From assembly GCF_027625935.1 (NCBI RefSeq), contig NZ_CP115300.1, forward strand, positions 4,650,001 through 4,714,000: a stretch of DNA of 64,000 bases, in the 5' to 3' direction. A model generated the notes under the pieces. The model was given only the letters and a program-made list of their open reading frames with translations. It had not been told where the DNA came from and searched no databases. The stretch's first letter is position 1. Every line of letters starts with the position of its first letter. Below, piece after piece: positions 36,787 to 45,006 of this stretch. Made by a program: the position numbers and the translations under genes. Origin of the DNA: Streptomyces camelliae. GTDB lineage: Bacteria > Actinomycetota > Actinomycetes > Streptomycetales > Streptomycetaceae.

Positions 36787-38172
36787 ATGACGACATCTCA
36801 GGAAGACCTGCTCCCTGCCACCCGACGTGCTCTGCTGCACCGCATCGCTGTCGCGCAGACCGAGGGGAGAGCGCCGTCGCTGGTCGCGGCCGTTGTACGG
36901 GGCGGACGAGCGGTGTGGCACGGGGCGCGGACGTCGGTGGACGGGCATGGTCCGGACGAGACTGTGCAGTACCGGATCGGGTCCATCACCAAGACGTTCA
37001 CCGCCGTGTTGGTGATGCGGCTGCGGGACGAGGGCCTGCTCGATCTGGGCGATCCGCTGGAGAAGCATCTGCCGGACACCGGGGCCGGCGAGGCGACGAT
37101 CGCCGAACTGCTTGCGCACACGGCCGGGTTGGCCGCCGAGTCGCCCGCACCCTGGTGGGAGAGGACCCCCGGCTCCCTGCGCCCCGAGCTGAACGATGTG
37201 CTCGGCGAGCGCCCCCTGCTGCATCCTGTCGGCCGCCGGCACCACTACTCCAACCCCGGTTACACCGTGCTGGGCGCACTGGTGGAGAAGCTGCGCGGCG
37301 CCCCCTGGGAGGAGGTGCTGCGCAGCGAGATCCTCGGACCGCTCGCGCTGCACCGTACGAGCGCACAGCCGCAGTCCCCGCATGCGGGCGGCTGGGCCGT
37401 GCACCCCTGGGCGGACGCGCTGCTGCCCGAGCCGCTGGAGGACCTGGGCCTGATGGCGCCCGCCGGGCAGCTGTGGTCGACCACAGGGGACCTCGCGCGG
37501 TTCGCCGCGTTTCTGGCAGCGGGGGACGACCGTGTCCTGAGCGCGGAGTCGGTTCGCGAGATGCGGACCCCGGTGGCGCCCGCCGAGGCGGCGGACGTGC
37601 TGGACGGGGTCTCGTACGGCCTCGGCATGCAGCTCCAGCGCCGCGACGGCCGGCTCCTCGTCGGCCACTCCGGCTCACTCCCGGGCTTCCTTGCGAACCT
37701 TGTCATCAGCGTGGAGGACGACGTGGCCGCGGTGGTGCTCGCGAACTGTACGAGCGGGCCGCTGGTGGGAGTGGTGGGCGCCGACCTTGTCCGTATCGTG
37801 GCCGAGGCGGAACCGCGGATCCCCGAGCCCTGGCGGCCGCTGCGCGAGGTTGCCCCGGCGGTTCTGGAGCTTGCGGGGCAGTGGTACTGGGGGACCCATG
37901 CCTACGGCCTGCGGGTGACTGCCGACGGCCTGCTCGCCCTGGGCCCGCTGACCGGCAACGGCCGGCGAGCCCGCTTCCGTTCGAACGGTGACGGCACCTG
38001 GACGGGCCTGGAGGGTTACTACGCCGGCGAACTGCTGCGGCCCGTACAGCGCCCGGACGGGACCGTGAGCCACCTCGACCTCGGGTCGTTCGTGTTCACG
38101 CGGCAGCCCTACGACACGGAGGCGCCGGTACCCGGCGGAGTGGACCCCGACGGGTGGCGGGGTATCGGCTAG
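36787..38172 (+). CDS. Serine hydrolase, beta-lactamase / DD-peptidase fold (class C-like)
   Basis: 461 residues from ATG 36787 (MTTSQEDLLPATRRALLHRI). An ATG at 36745 in the same frame has a better ribosome site (GAGAGGGAAG) and would add 14 residues. The catalytic SxxK is in YRIGSITKTFTAVLV near residue 67, YxN in HHYSNPGYTVLGAL near 157, and HxG (GHSGSLPG) near 296. No signal peptide is seen, so it is likely cytoplasmic. The C-terminal 100 residues form a beta-rich domain. Esterase or peptidase activity is more likely than resistance. Confidence 0.85.
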   Translation: MTTSQEDLLPATRRALLHRIAVAQTEGRAPSLVAAVVRGGRAVWHGARTSVDGHGPDETVQYRIGSITKTFTAVLVMRLRDEGLLDLGDPLEKHLPDTGAGEATIAELLAHTAGLAAESPAPWWERTPGSLRPELNDVLGERPLLHPVGRRHHYSNPGYTVLGALVEKLRGAPWEEVLRSEILGPLALHRTSAQPQSPHAGGWAVHPWADALLPEPLEDLGLMAPAGQLWSTTGDLARFAAFLAAGDDRVLSAESVREMRTPVAPAEAADVLDGVSYGLGMQLQRRDGRLLVGHSGSLPGFLANLVISVEDDVAAVVLANCTSGPLVGVVGADLVRIVAEAEPRIPEPWRPLREVAPAVLELAGQWYWGTHAYGLRVTADGLLALGPLTGNGRRARFRSNGDGTWTGLEGYYAGELLRPVQRPDGTVSHLDLGSFVFTRQPYDTEAPVPGGVDPDGWRGIG

Positions 38173-38181
38173 GTCCGAGAC

Positions 38182-38217
38182 GGCTGGGGTGTGTTTCACG
38201 TGAAACACACCCCAGCC
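38182..38217. terminator. 36-bp perfect palindrome with parS at its centre
   Basis: Arms 38182-38199 and 38200-38217 are perfectly complementary. The outer part GGCTGGGGTGT/ACACCCCAGCC looks like a terminator stem and the centre (38193-38206) is an exact parS. It lies between the convergent serine hydrolase and GNAT genes. No other terminator is visible there. Confidence 0.7.
38193..38206. other. parS site (exact) inside the 36-bp palindrome
   Basis: Exact GTTTCACGTGAAAC forming the centre of the palindrome. Confidence 0.93.
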
Positions 38218-38237
38218 TGCTTCCGTCGTCGCTGCCC

Positions 38238-38690
38238 TCAGAGCTTCAGCTTGAAGCCCTCGTGGGAGGCGTTGAAGCCCAGCCTTGCGTAGAAGCGGTG
38301 GGCGTCGGTGCGCGTCTTGTCGGACGTCAGCTGCACCATCACACACCCGAGCTGCCGGGACGTGTCGATCGCCCACTGGATCAGCAGGCTGCCCAGCCCG
38401 CTGCCCCGCTCGTCGGCGTGGATGCGCACAGCCTCGATGAGCGCGCGGGTCGCCCCCTTGTGGGAGAGGCCGGGGATGATCGTGAGCTGGAGGGTGCCGA
38501 TCACGCGGTCTTCGCGTGCTGCGACGACCAGGTGCTGGTTCGAATCGGCCGCCAGGCGCTCCAGCGCGGCCCGGTACGGGGTCAGGTCGTGGGGTGACTC
38601 GCGCTGTGCACCGAGCGGATCGTCGGCGAGCATCGCGACGATCGCCGGAAGGTCGTCGGCGGTCGCGTGGCGTATCTCAAGATCTCCCAT
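38238..38690 (-). CDS. GNAT-family N-acetyltransferase
   Basis: 150 residues from ATG 38690 (MGDLEIRHATADDLPAIVAM). The acetyl-CoA site is in IEAVRIHADERGSGLGSLLIQWAID at about residues 85-108 (R-x-x-G-x-G type), and the C-terminal DAHRFYARLGFNASHEGFKL is a typical motif B end. Small stand-alone GNATs of this kind modify small molecules or peptide N-termini; the substrate is unknown. The marR gene starts upstream on the same strand and ends only 9 bp before it, so they may be co-transcribed. Confidence 0.88.
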   Translation of the reverse strand: MGDLEIRHATADDLPAIVAMLADDPLGAQRESPHDLTPYRAALERLAADSNQHLVVAAREDRVIGTLQLTIIPGLSHKGATRALIEAVRIHADERGSGLGSLLIQWAIDTSRQLGCVMVQLTSDKTRTDAHRFYARLGFNASHEGFKLKL

Positions 38691-38699
38691 GCCCGCACC

Positions 38700-39158
38700 C
38701 TATGCGGGCACGTTGAGTGTCTCTACAACCCTGACCAGCGGGGCCAGTTCGGGGTTTCTGGAGGCGTCGTCCAGGGCCTCGCGCAGGGCGGCGTCGTTGG
38801 TGGGCCGGGCCTCTTCCAGCAGGCGCAGGCCCACCTCGGTGACGTTGGTGTAGATGCCACGCCGGTCGGTGGGGCACAGGTAGCGCTCCAGCAGACCGCG
38901 GTCCTCCAGCCGGGTCACCAGACGGGTGGTGGCGCTCTGGCTGAGTACGACCGCGTCGGCGACCTGCTTCATCTGCAGATGGCCGCCCTCGCCGTCGTGC
39001 TGTCGGCTCAGCACGTCCAGCAGGGAGTACTCGCGCACGCTCAGATCGTGCTTCGTCTGCAGGGCGCGCTCGATGTGCGCCTCGATCCTTCCGTGCAGCG
39101 CAGAGAGGGCGCACCAGCCCTGGGCGAGAGCAGTGAGTGCGGGGTCCGTCGCTGTCAT
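38700..39158 (-). CDS. MarR-family transcriptional regulator
   Basis: 152 residues from ATG 39158-39156 (MTATDPALTALAQGWCALSA) with GGAGGAAAA upstream. The winged helix (about 45-110) contains LSVREYSLLDVLSRQ, MKQVADAVVLSQSATTRLVT and the wing LCPTDRRGIYTNVTEVG. It is divergent from the MFS gene at 39301, the classic arrangement for local repression of an efflux pump. An imperfect repeat at 39210-39227 may be its operator. Confidence 0.88.
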   Translation of the reverse strand: MTATDPALTALAQGWCALSALHGRIEAHIERALQTKHDLSVREYSLLDVLSRQHDGEGGHLQMKQVADAVVLSQSATTRLVTRLEDRGLLERYLCPTDRRGIYTNVTEVGLRLLEEARPTNDAALREALDDASRNPELAPLVRVVETLNVPA

Positions 39159-39209
39159 TGGCGTTTTCCTCCGTCCCGGAGCGGCTGGCCTCAAGGATAG
39201 AGCAGCATC

Positions 39210-39227
39210 GCAATAGCCCGTGATTGC
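39210..39227. promoter_or_regulatory. Candidate MarR operator
   Basis: GCAAT (39210-39214) and ATTGC (39223-39227) form a short inverted repeat between divergent marR and the MFS gene, and more CAAT/ATTG steps follow to about 39285. The region is also locally AT-rich. Confidence 0.35.
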
Positions 39228-39300
39228 CTTTAGCCCGCGTCTGCAACTATTGTGGACGCACGCAAAGCGCTCCTGCAATCGTTGGGAAGGTTCACCCCTC

Positions 39301-40509
39301 ATGCCTCTCGCGCTTCTGGCCCTCGCGATCGGGGCCTTCGGAATCGGAACGACCGAGTTCGTGATCATGGGACTCCTGCCCGAGGTCGCGGGCGACTTCG
39401 GGGTCTCCATCCCCACGGCGGGCCTGCTCGTGACCGGCTACGCGCTCGGCGTGGTCGCCGGCGCCCCGCTGATGACCGTGCTCGGCACCAAGGTCGCCCG
39501 CAAGCGGATGCTGATGCTGCTCATGGGCCTCTTCATCGCCGGAAACCTGCTTTCGGCGGTGGCGCCGGCCTTCGCGGTCATGCTGATCGGGCGCGTGATC
39601 GCCTCACTCGCCCACGGTGCCTTCTTCGGCATCGGTTCGGTCGTCGCGGCCGAGCTGGTGGCGCCCCAGAAGAAGGCAGGCGCCATCGCCATGATGTTCA
39701 CCGGCCTGACCGTCGCCAATGTCGTCGGCGTTCCGCTGGGCACGCTCGTCGGCCAGCACGTCGGCTGGCGCGTCACCTTCGGCATCGTCGCCGCGCTCGG
39801 GGTCGTCGGCCTGGCCGGCATCGCGAAGCTGGTGCCCGAGCTGCCGAAGGCGGAGGGTGTGCACCTGCGGCATGAACTGGCCGCCTTCAAGAACGCCCAG
39901 GTCCTGCTCGCCATGGCGATGACCGTCCTCGGCTTCGGCGGTGTCTTCGCGGCCATCACCTACATCGCGCCGATGATGACCCACATCACGGGCTTCGCCG
40001 ACGGCTCGGTGACCTGGCTGCTGGTCCTGTTCGGCCTCGGCATGGTCGGTGGCAACCTCGTCGGCGGGAAGTTCGCCGACCGCGCCCTGATGCCGATGCT
40101 GTACGTCTCCCTGGGCGCCCTGGCGGTCGTCCTGGCCCTTTTCACACTCACCGCTCACAACAAGATCGCGGCGGCGGTGACCATCGCCCTGATCGGCGCC
40201 CTCGGGTTCGCCACGGTCCCGCCGCTGCAGAAGCGCGTCCTCGACCAGGCACACGGCGCACCGACGCTCGCGTCGGCCGTGAACATCGGCGCCTTCAACC
40301 TGGGCAACGCTCTGTCCGCCTGGCTCGGCGGCCTCGTGATCGGGGCCGGTTACGGCTACACGGCCCCCAACTGGGTCGGTGCCGCTCTTGCCGCGGCCGC
40401 CCTGGTCCTCGCCGTCCTGTCCTCGGCCATGGAGCGCCGCGACGGCACACGGAGCACAGTGATCGCCTCCGGGACGCCCGCGGGGCAGCAGGCCCCGGTC
40501 CACCACTGA
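39301..40509 (+). CDS. MFS drug-efflux transporter (DHA1 / AraJ-like)
   Basis: 402 residues from ATG 39301 (MPLALLALAIGAFGIGTTEF). The first segment motif FGIGTTEFVIMGLLPEVAGD is the hallmark of the AraJ/chloramphenicol-resistance-like DHA1 group. Twelve membrane segments are visible, including GYALGVVAGAPLMTVLGTKVARKRML (motif A) and GLTVANVVGVPLGTLVGQHVGWR (motif C). Divergent MarR suggests induction by a toxic ligand. A GlcG-like gene follows 85 bp downstream. Confidence 0.88.
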   Translation: MPLALLALAIGAFGIGTTEFVIMGLLPEVAGDFGVSIPTAGLLVTGYALGVVAGAPLMTVLGTKVARKRMLMLLMGLFIAGNLLSAVAPAFAVMLIGRVIASLAHGAFFGIGSVVAAELVAPQKKAGAIAMMFTGLTVANVVGVPLGTLVGQHVGWRVTFGIVAALGVVGLAGIAKLVPELPKAEGVHLRHELAAFKNAQVLLAMAMTVLGFGGVFAAITYIAPMMTHITGFADGSVTWLLVLFGLGMVGGNLVGGKFADRALMPMLYVSLGALAVVLALFTLTAHNKIAAAVTIALIGALGFATVPPLQKRVLDQAHGAPTLASAVNIGAFNLGNALSAWLGGLVIGAGYGYTAPNWVGAALAAAALVLAVLSSAMERRDGTRSTVIASGTPAGQQAPVHH

Positions 40510-40594
40510 GCGCCTCGGACCACGGCCTCAGCGATCCCAGCCTCAAGTCCCCACCACGCCAGTGACCTTCGCAACACCCAAGGAGAATCGCTCC

Positions 40595-41014
40595 ATGAGC
40601 ACCACCGCTGTCGCCCCGCTGTCCATCGAGGACGCCGAACTGCTGGTCGCCACGGCCCGCCGCGCGGCCGAGGAGGCCGGAGTGACCGTCAGCGTCTCCG
40701 TCCTGGACGCCGGTGGCCATCTGCTCGCCTTCCGCCGGGACGACCGGGCCGTGCTGATCTCCGGCGAGACCAGCACCCGTAAGGCCTACACCGCGCTTCA
40801 GCTGAACACGCCCACCGCCGACCTGGGCGACGCCGTCCAGCCGGGCGGCCTCTTCCACACCCTGCCCACGGCCCTCGACCGTCCCCTGCTGTTCATCGCC
40901 GGGGGTGTGCCGGTGCAGCGGGACGGCCGGCTGATCGGCGCCATCGGCGTAGGCGGCGGTGCGCCAGAGCAGGACCACGGCTTTGCCACGGCGGCTGTGC
41001 GGGCGCTCGCCTGA
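40595..41014 (+). CDS. GlcG/HbpS-family haem-binding-like protein
   Basis: 139 residues from ATG 40595 with AAGGAG at 40580-40585. The family core is SIEDAELLVATARRAAEEAG, VSVLDAGGHLLAFRRDD and RPLLFIAGGVPVQRDGRLIGAIGVGGG. Members include GlcG of glycolate operons and HbpS, a secreted haem-binding protein of Streptomyces. No signal peptide is seen here, so it is probably cytoplasmic. Function unknown; it may be co-transcribed with the MFS gene. A terminator follows. Confidence 0.85.
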   Translation: MSTTAVAPLSIEDAELLVATARRAAEEAGVTVSVSVLDAGGHLLAFRRDDRAVLISGETSTRKAYTALQLNTPTADLGDAVQPGGLFHTLPTALDRPLLFIAGGVPVQRDGRLIGAIGVGGGAPEQDHGFATAAVRALA

Positions 41015-41046
41015 TCACATGGCCGCAGGCTCTGTCCCGGATGGAC

Positions 41047-41086
41047 GGACGCCGGCCCCGCCACATCGGCGGCGGGGCCGGCGTCC
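41047..41086. terminator. Terminator between GlcG-like and GNAT genes
   Basis: GGACGCCGGCCCCGCC (41047-41062) pairs with GGCGGGGCCGGCGTCC (41071-41086), a perfect 16-bp stem with an 8-base loop between convergent genes. Confidence 0.9.
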
Positions 41087-41118
41087 GGCTTACTTCGGCT
41101 TACTTCGGCGGGGGAACC

Positions 41119-41985
41119 TCAGCCCGCCGCCACCGTCAGCGGGGCGAACCGCCGGGTCCAGTCCCCCGGAAGATCGGGGATGCCGTACGTCATCACGGAG
41201 TTGAACGCCACGGAGGCCAGCCCTCGTGCCTTCGCCCAGGCCAGCAGTTCCTCATGACGTACGTCGATGTCGGTGCGCAGCGGGCGGTCCGTATGGGCCG
41301 CCAGCGAGGCGATGAGGGCCTTGGCGGTCTCCGTGTCCCGGGCGATCAGTGGGCCGACGACATGGGTGTCCATGTTCGGCCATGCGGCCGTGTAGCCGAT
41401 GATCCGGCCGTCCTCCTCGGCCACCCGCAGCTGGTCGGCGAAAGCCGGCAGCCGGGTGATGAGAGGGGTGCGGTCGGTGCCGAACACCTCCTCGTCCAGA
41501 CGCAGGATCGAGGGGAGGTCCTCCGCGGTGGCGGCGCGGGTGAGCACGCCGGATTCCGGCCCGCCAGGGGTGAAGTGGCCCGTCAGCATCTCCGCCCGGC
41601 CGGTCACCTTGAAGCCCAGTTCCTCGTACAGGGGACGGCCGTACGGCGTGGCGTGCAGAGTCAGCGGAGTGGGCTCCATGCTCGACACGACGTGACGCAT
41701 CAAGCGGCGCCCCACGCCCTGACGGGCATGGCGTTCGGCGACCAGGACCATGCCGATCGCGCCGAGGTCCGGACGGCCCCATGTGCCGTACTCCGTGACG
41801 ACACATGCGGCGACGAGACCGCCCTGTGGGTCGTCGATGCCGAAGCCCTTTCCGGCCGTGAGGAGGAAGCTCCACTTGTGTTCCTCGCGTGGCCACCCCC
41901 GGTCCTCGGACAAGTCGGCGCAGGCGGTGAGATCGCGAAGCGTCAGACGGCGGATGGGCAGAGCGGCGAGGGAAGGAGTCGGCAC
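41119..41985 (-). CDS. GNAT-family N-acetyltransferase with C-terminal extra domain
   Basis: 288 residues if the GTG at 41985-41983 is used (VPTPSLAALPIRRLTLRDLT). The frame is open to 42111 and includes an ATG at 42057. No start has a clear ribosome site, so the N-terminus is uncertain. The first GNAT domain (about 8-135) has GAIGMVLVAERHARQGVGRRLMRHV as its acetyl-CoA motif. The second half (about 140-288) resembles the Acetyltransf_18 domain, with RIIGYTAAWPNMDTHVVGPL and LASVAFNSVMTYG. Substrate unknown. Confidence 0.8.
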   Translation of the reverse strand: MPTPSLAALPIRRLTLRDLTACADLSEDRGWPREEHKWSFLLTAGKGFGIDDPQGGLVAACVVTEYGTWGRPDLGAIGMVLVAERHARQGVGRRLMRHVVSSMEPTPLTLHATPYGRPLYEELGFKVTGRAEMLTGHFTPGGPESGVLTRAATAEDLPSILRLDEEVFGTDRTPLITRLPAFADQLRVAEEDGRIIGYTAAWPNMDTHVVGPLIARDTETAKALIASLAAHTDRPLRTDIDVRHEELLAWAKARGLASVAFNSVMTYGIPDLPGDWTRRFAPLTVAAG

Positions 41986-42095
41986 GCAGGTCAGGCTGGC
42001 CGACGGGCACCCCTGGCGTCCAGCCGTTTCGGGGGAGACGTACGTGCTTTTGGCCATGATGTGGGCCATGCACAGCCTGTGGACAGCCTCGGAGT

Positions 42096-42109
42096 GTTTC
42101 ACGTGAAAC
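42096..42109. other. parS site (exact) between divergent GNAT and HAD genes
   Basis: Exact GTTTCACGTGAAAC 26 bp upstream of the HAD start. A sequence fitting the DnaA box (complement CTGTCCACA) lies beside it at 42078-42086. Confidence 0.93.
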
Positions 42110-42134
42110 ATCGGCGGCCGGTTAGCCTCGGGCC

Positions 42135-42767
42135 ATGGCGAGACTTCATCTCTTCGATCTCGATGGCACGTTGCTGCATGGCACCACTGCCCCGGTGGAG
42201 ATTTCCCGCCAGTTGGGGCGGGAGGCCGAGACCGTGGCGTTGGACCGGGCGATCGCGGCGGGGCGGATCGGGCCGCCGGAGTACGCGGCGCAGGTGTACG
42301 ACCTGTGGGGTGACCTGACCGAGGAGCATGTCCGTGCCGCGTTCGAAGCGGCGCCCTGGCTGGCCCGGATCCGCGAGGTCTGGGCGGAGATCAGAAGCGC
42401 GGGCGAGTATTGCGCTGTGGTGTCCCTCTCGCCGTCCTTCTTCGTGGAGCGTCTGCTCGACTGGGGCGCTCACGCGGCCCACGGATCGAGATTCCCCGCC
42501 GTGCCGTTCACCGAGCCGGTCGACCCGGCCGGGGTGCTCAGCTCGGCGACCAAGGTGACCATCGCGGACCGGCTGTGCGCGGAGTTCGGCGTGGCGCGGG
42601 CGGACTGCGTGGCGTACGGCGATTCGTCGTCGGACAAGGATCTGTTTGCTGTCGTACCGATTTCCGTAGCGGTCAACGCGGACGCCCACCTGGCCGGACT
42701 CGCGACCCACTCCTACACGGGACGGGATCTGTGGGAAGCCTATGAATTGGTTGTAGGCGCCCGCTAG
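42135..42767 (+). CDS. HAD-family phosphatase (subclass IB)
   Basis: 210 residues from ATG 42135 (MARLHLFDLDGTLLHGTTAP). The nucleophile motif DLDGT is at residues 8-12, motif II in CAVVSLSPSFFVERLL near 95, a lysine in SSATKVTIADRL near 140 and the acidic motif VAYGDSSSDKDLFAVV near 158. The helical cap after motif I and the overall length are those of SerB-like HAD-IB phosphatases. The substrate is unknown. The promoter must lie in the 150 bp that also hold parS. Confidence 0.88.
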   Translation: MARLHLFDLDGTLLHGTTAPVEISRQLGREAETVALDRAIAAGRIGPPEYAAQVYDLWGDLTEEHVRAAFEAAPWLARIREVWAEIRSAGEYCAVVSLSPSFFVERLLDWGAHAAHGSRFPAVPFTEPVDPAGVLSSATKVTIADRLCAEFGVARADCVAYGDSSSDKDLFAVVPISVAVNADAHLAGLATHSYTGRDLWEAYELVVGAR

Positions 42768-42823
42768 TTGACGGACGTCACAGTTCGTCTCCTTGCCCGA
42801 TTCGTGAGGAAGGCAGGGGGGAC

Positions 42824-42851
42824 TTGTGTGCACGGCGTCGGCCGGTAGGGT
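42824..42851 (+). promoter_or_regulatory. Candidate promoter of the flavohaemoglobin gene
   Basis: TTGTGT (42824-42829) and TAGGGT (42846-42851) are 16 bp apart. The region 42768-43091 has no gene. I looked for an NsrR-type operator, expected for flavohaemoglobins, and did not find one. Confidence 0.3.
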
Positions 42852-43091
42852 CGACTCCGGTTCACGTCCGGGACGGAGTGCGTGCATTCCGTGCGGGCCG
42901 AGAGCAGGGTATGCAGCCTAACGGGACGCGGAGATCGAACACAGGCGTTTCCGGGTACGCGACCGCGGCATCCCACTGGGATGGGACGCTGCGCGGTGAG
43001 TGCTACGGCTGGCCGCCCGCCGGGGGAAAGCATGCATCTTCCCAGGGAGGTGCGCAGACCGACCGAAAGACGTTCGAGGCGAGGGCACACC

Positions 43092-44432
43092 ATGGACGCT
43101 CCGACCACCACGTCGGGGGAGAACGGCACGCCGGGCGGTGGCGGCTGGTTCACGCCGCGCAAGGTGTCATCGACCCCGCCGCCGGACGGCGATCAGGAGA
43201 CGCCCGGCGGCACCGGCGGAAACGCATTCGCCCGGCGGCCGGTCGACGCTCCCGCCCCGCCGCCGAGGGACGCTCAGCGTGTACCGGTGCAGCGGTCGGC
43301 GCCGGCCGTCGAGGAAGGGTCCCCGGACGCCATCCTCATCCGTCGCACGATGGCCGAGATAGGCCCGATCGCCGACAAGGTCACCTCCTACTTCTACGCG
43401 CTGCTCTTCGTCCGCCACCCCGACCTGCGCAGCCTCTTCCCGGCCGCGATGGACACCCAGCGGGACCGTCTGCTGAAGGCACTGCTGACGGCGGCCGAGC
43501 ACCTGGACAACACGGCGGTTCTCGTCGACTACCTGCAGAACCTCGGCCGCGGCCACCGCAAGTACGGGACACGCGCAGAGCACTACCCCGCCGTGGGGGA
43601 ATGCCTGATCGGCGCGTTGAGCAGGTACGCCACCGGCACCTGGAGCCCCGAGACCGAGGCCGCCTGGGTGCGGGCGTACACGACGATCTCCCAGGTCATG
43701 ATCGACGCGGCCGCGGCAGACGAACTGCGTTCCCCGCCCTGGTGGCACGCCGAGATCGTCACGCACGACCTCAGGACTCCCGAGGTCGCGATCCTCACCG
43801 TCCGCCCGAACCAGCCCTACCCCTTTCTGGCGGGCCAGTACACGAGCGTAGAGACTCCCTGGTGGCCGCGGGTGTGGCGGCACTACTCCTTCGCCTCGGC
43901 GCCCCGCTCGGACGGTCTGCTGACCTTCCATGTGAAGGCCGTGCCGGCCGGCTGGGTCTCCAACGCCCTGGTGCATCGCGCCCGGCCCGGAGACGTCATA
44001 CGCCTCGGCCCGCCGGTCGGCTCGATGACCGTGGACCACACGACCGACAGCGGACTGCTCTGTCTGGGCGGCGGCACCGGCATAGCACCCATCAAGGCCT
44101 TGGTCGAGGATGTCGCCGAGCGAGGGGCACGCCGCCCGGTCGAGGTCTTCTACGGCGCCCGTACCGACCACGACCTGTACGAAATCGACAGCCTGCTCAG
44201 GCTCCAGCAGAGCCACCCGTGGCTCGCGGTCCGGGCGATCATCGACCAACTGGCCCATCTCCAGCTCCCCGACGCCATAAGGGAGTACGGCCCCTGGAGC
44301 GAGTACGACGCCTATCTCTCGGGCCCGCCCGGAATGATCCGCAGTGGTGTCGACGCGCTGCGGGACAGCGGCATTCCGTCGAGCCGCATACGGCACGACT
44401 CCGTGGAGGAACTGCTCGTCGTCGGGGACTGA
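43092..44432 (+). CDS. Flavohaemoglobin-like protein with long N-terminal extension
   Basis: 446 residues from ATG 43092 with GAGGCGAGGG upstream. Residues 1-75 are a Pro/Gly-rich extension not found in E. coli Hmp. The globin domain (about 80-210) has SYFYALLFVRHPDLRSLFP with the B10 Tyr, and GRGHRKYGTRAEHYPAVGE with the haem-ligand His. The FAD domain has WRHYSFASAPRSDGLLTFHV and the NAD domain LCLGGGTGIAPIKALVEDV. Such enzymes detoxify nitric oxide to nitrate. It is convergent with the NUDIX gene, only 5 bp apart. Confidence 0.88.
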   Translation: MDAPTTTSGENGTPGGGGWFTPRKVSSTPPPDGDQETPGGTGGNAFARRPVDAPAPPPRDAQRVPVQRSAPAVEEGSPDAILIRRTMAEIGPIADKVTSYFYALLFVRHPDLRSLFPAAMDTQRDRLLKALLTAAEHLDNTAVLVDYLQNLGRGHRKYGTRAEHYPAVGECLIGALSRYATGTWSPETEAAWVRAYTTISQVMIDAAAADELRSPPWWHAEIVTHDLRTPEVAILTVRPNQPYPFLAGQYTSVETPWWPRVWRHYSFASAPRSDGLLTFHVKAVPAGWVSNALVHRARPGDVIRLGPPVGSMTVDHTTDSGLLCLGGGTGIAPIKALVEDVAERGARRPVEVFYGARTDHDLYEIDSLLRLQQSHPWLAVRAIIDQLAHLQLPDAIREYGPWSEYDAYLSGPPGMIRSGVDALRDSGIPSSRIRHDSVEELLVVGD

Positions 44433-44437
44433 CCGCG

Positions 44438-44920
44438 CTATCCGAGGTCGGGAGCGTGCATGGCCCGTACGCCCTCGATGTTGCCGTCCAGGTAGTGGCG
44501 CAGCGACAGCGGGACGAGGTGGACGGAGGCGATGCCGACGCGGGTGAAGGGGACGCGGACGATCTCGTACTCACCGGCGGGCTCGTCCACCTCGGGGCCG
44601 TGCCGCAGGGACGGATCCATGGATTCCAGGCGGCAGACGAAGAAGTGCTGCACTTTCACGCCGGTCGCGCCGCCGTCCTCGCCGATGTGCTCCACCGTGT
44701 CCACGAAGCAGGGCACGACATCGGTGATCTTGGCGCCGAGTTCCTCGTACACCTCGCGATGCAGGGCGTCCACGACGGTCGAATCCCGGGGCTCGACTCC
44801 GCCACCGGGAGTGACCCAGTAGGGATCGACACCGGGCTTGGTGCGCTTGATCAGGATCAGGTCGTCACCGTCCAGGAGAACGGCACGGGCGGTGCGCTTG
44901 ACCACGGGTCGGACGGTCAT
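44438..44920 (-). CDS. NUDIX hydrolase
   Basis: 160 residues from ATG 44920-44918 (MTVRPVVKRTARAVLLDGDD). No clear ribosome site precedes it; the frame is open 40 codons upstream, across a parS-like site. The Nudix box GGGVEPRDSTVVDALHREVY, continuing EELGA, lies near residues 38-62 and keeps the REVxEE core. NUDIX enzymes cleave nucleoside-diphosphate derivatives; the substrate is unknown. Confidence 0.85.
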   Translation of the reverse strand: MTVRPVVKRTARAVLLDGDDLILIKRTKPGVDPYWVTPGGGVEPRDSTVVDALHREVYEELGAKITDVVPCFVDTVEHIGEDGGATGVKVQHFFVCRLESMDPSLRHGPEVDEPAGEYEIVRVPFTRVGIASVHLVPLSLRHYLDGNIEGVRAMHAPDLG

Positions 44921-44941
44921 GGGAGAAATGTGGCCCCGATG

Positions 44942-44955
44942 GTTCCACGTGAAAC
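44942..44955. other. parS-like site (one mismatch) upstream of the NUDIX gene
   Basis: GTTCCACGTGAAAC differs from parS by one base (T to C at position 4). Confidence 0.6.
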
Positions 44956-45006
44956 ATCGCAATACGCCATCGTGTGACCGCGCTGCGTGAACCCCTGGCG
45001 GGCAGG

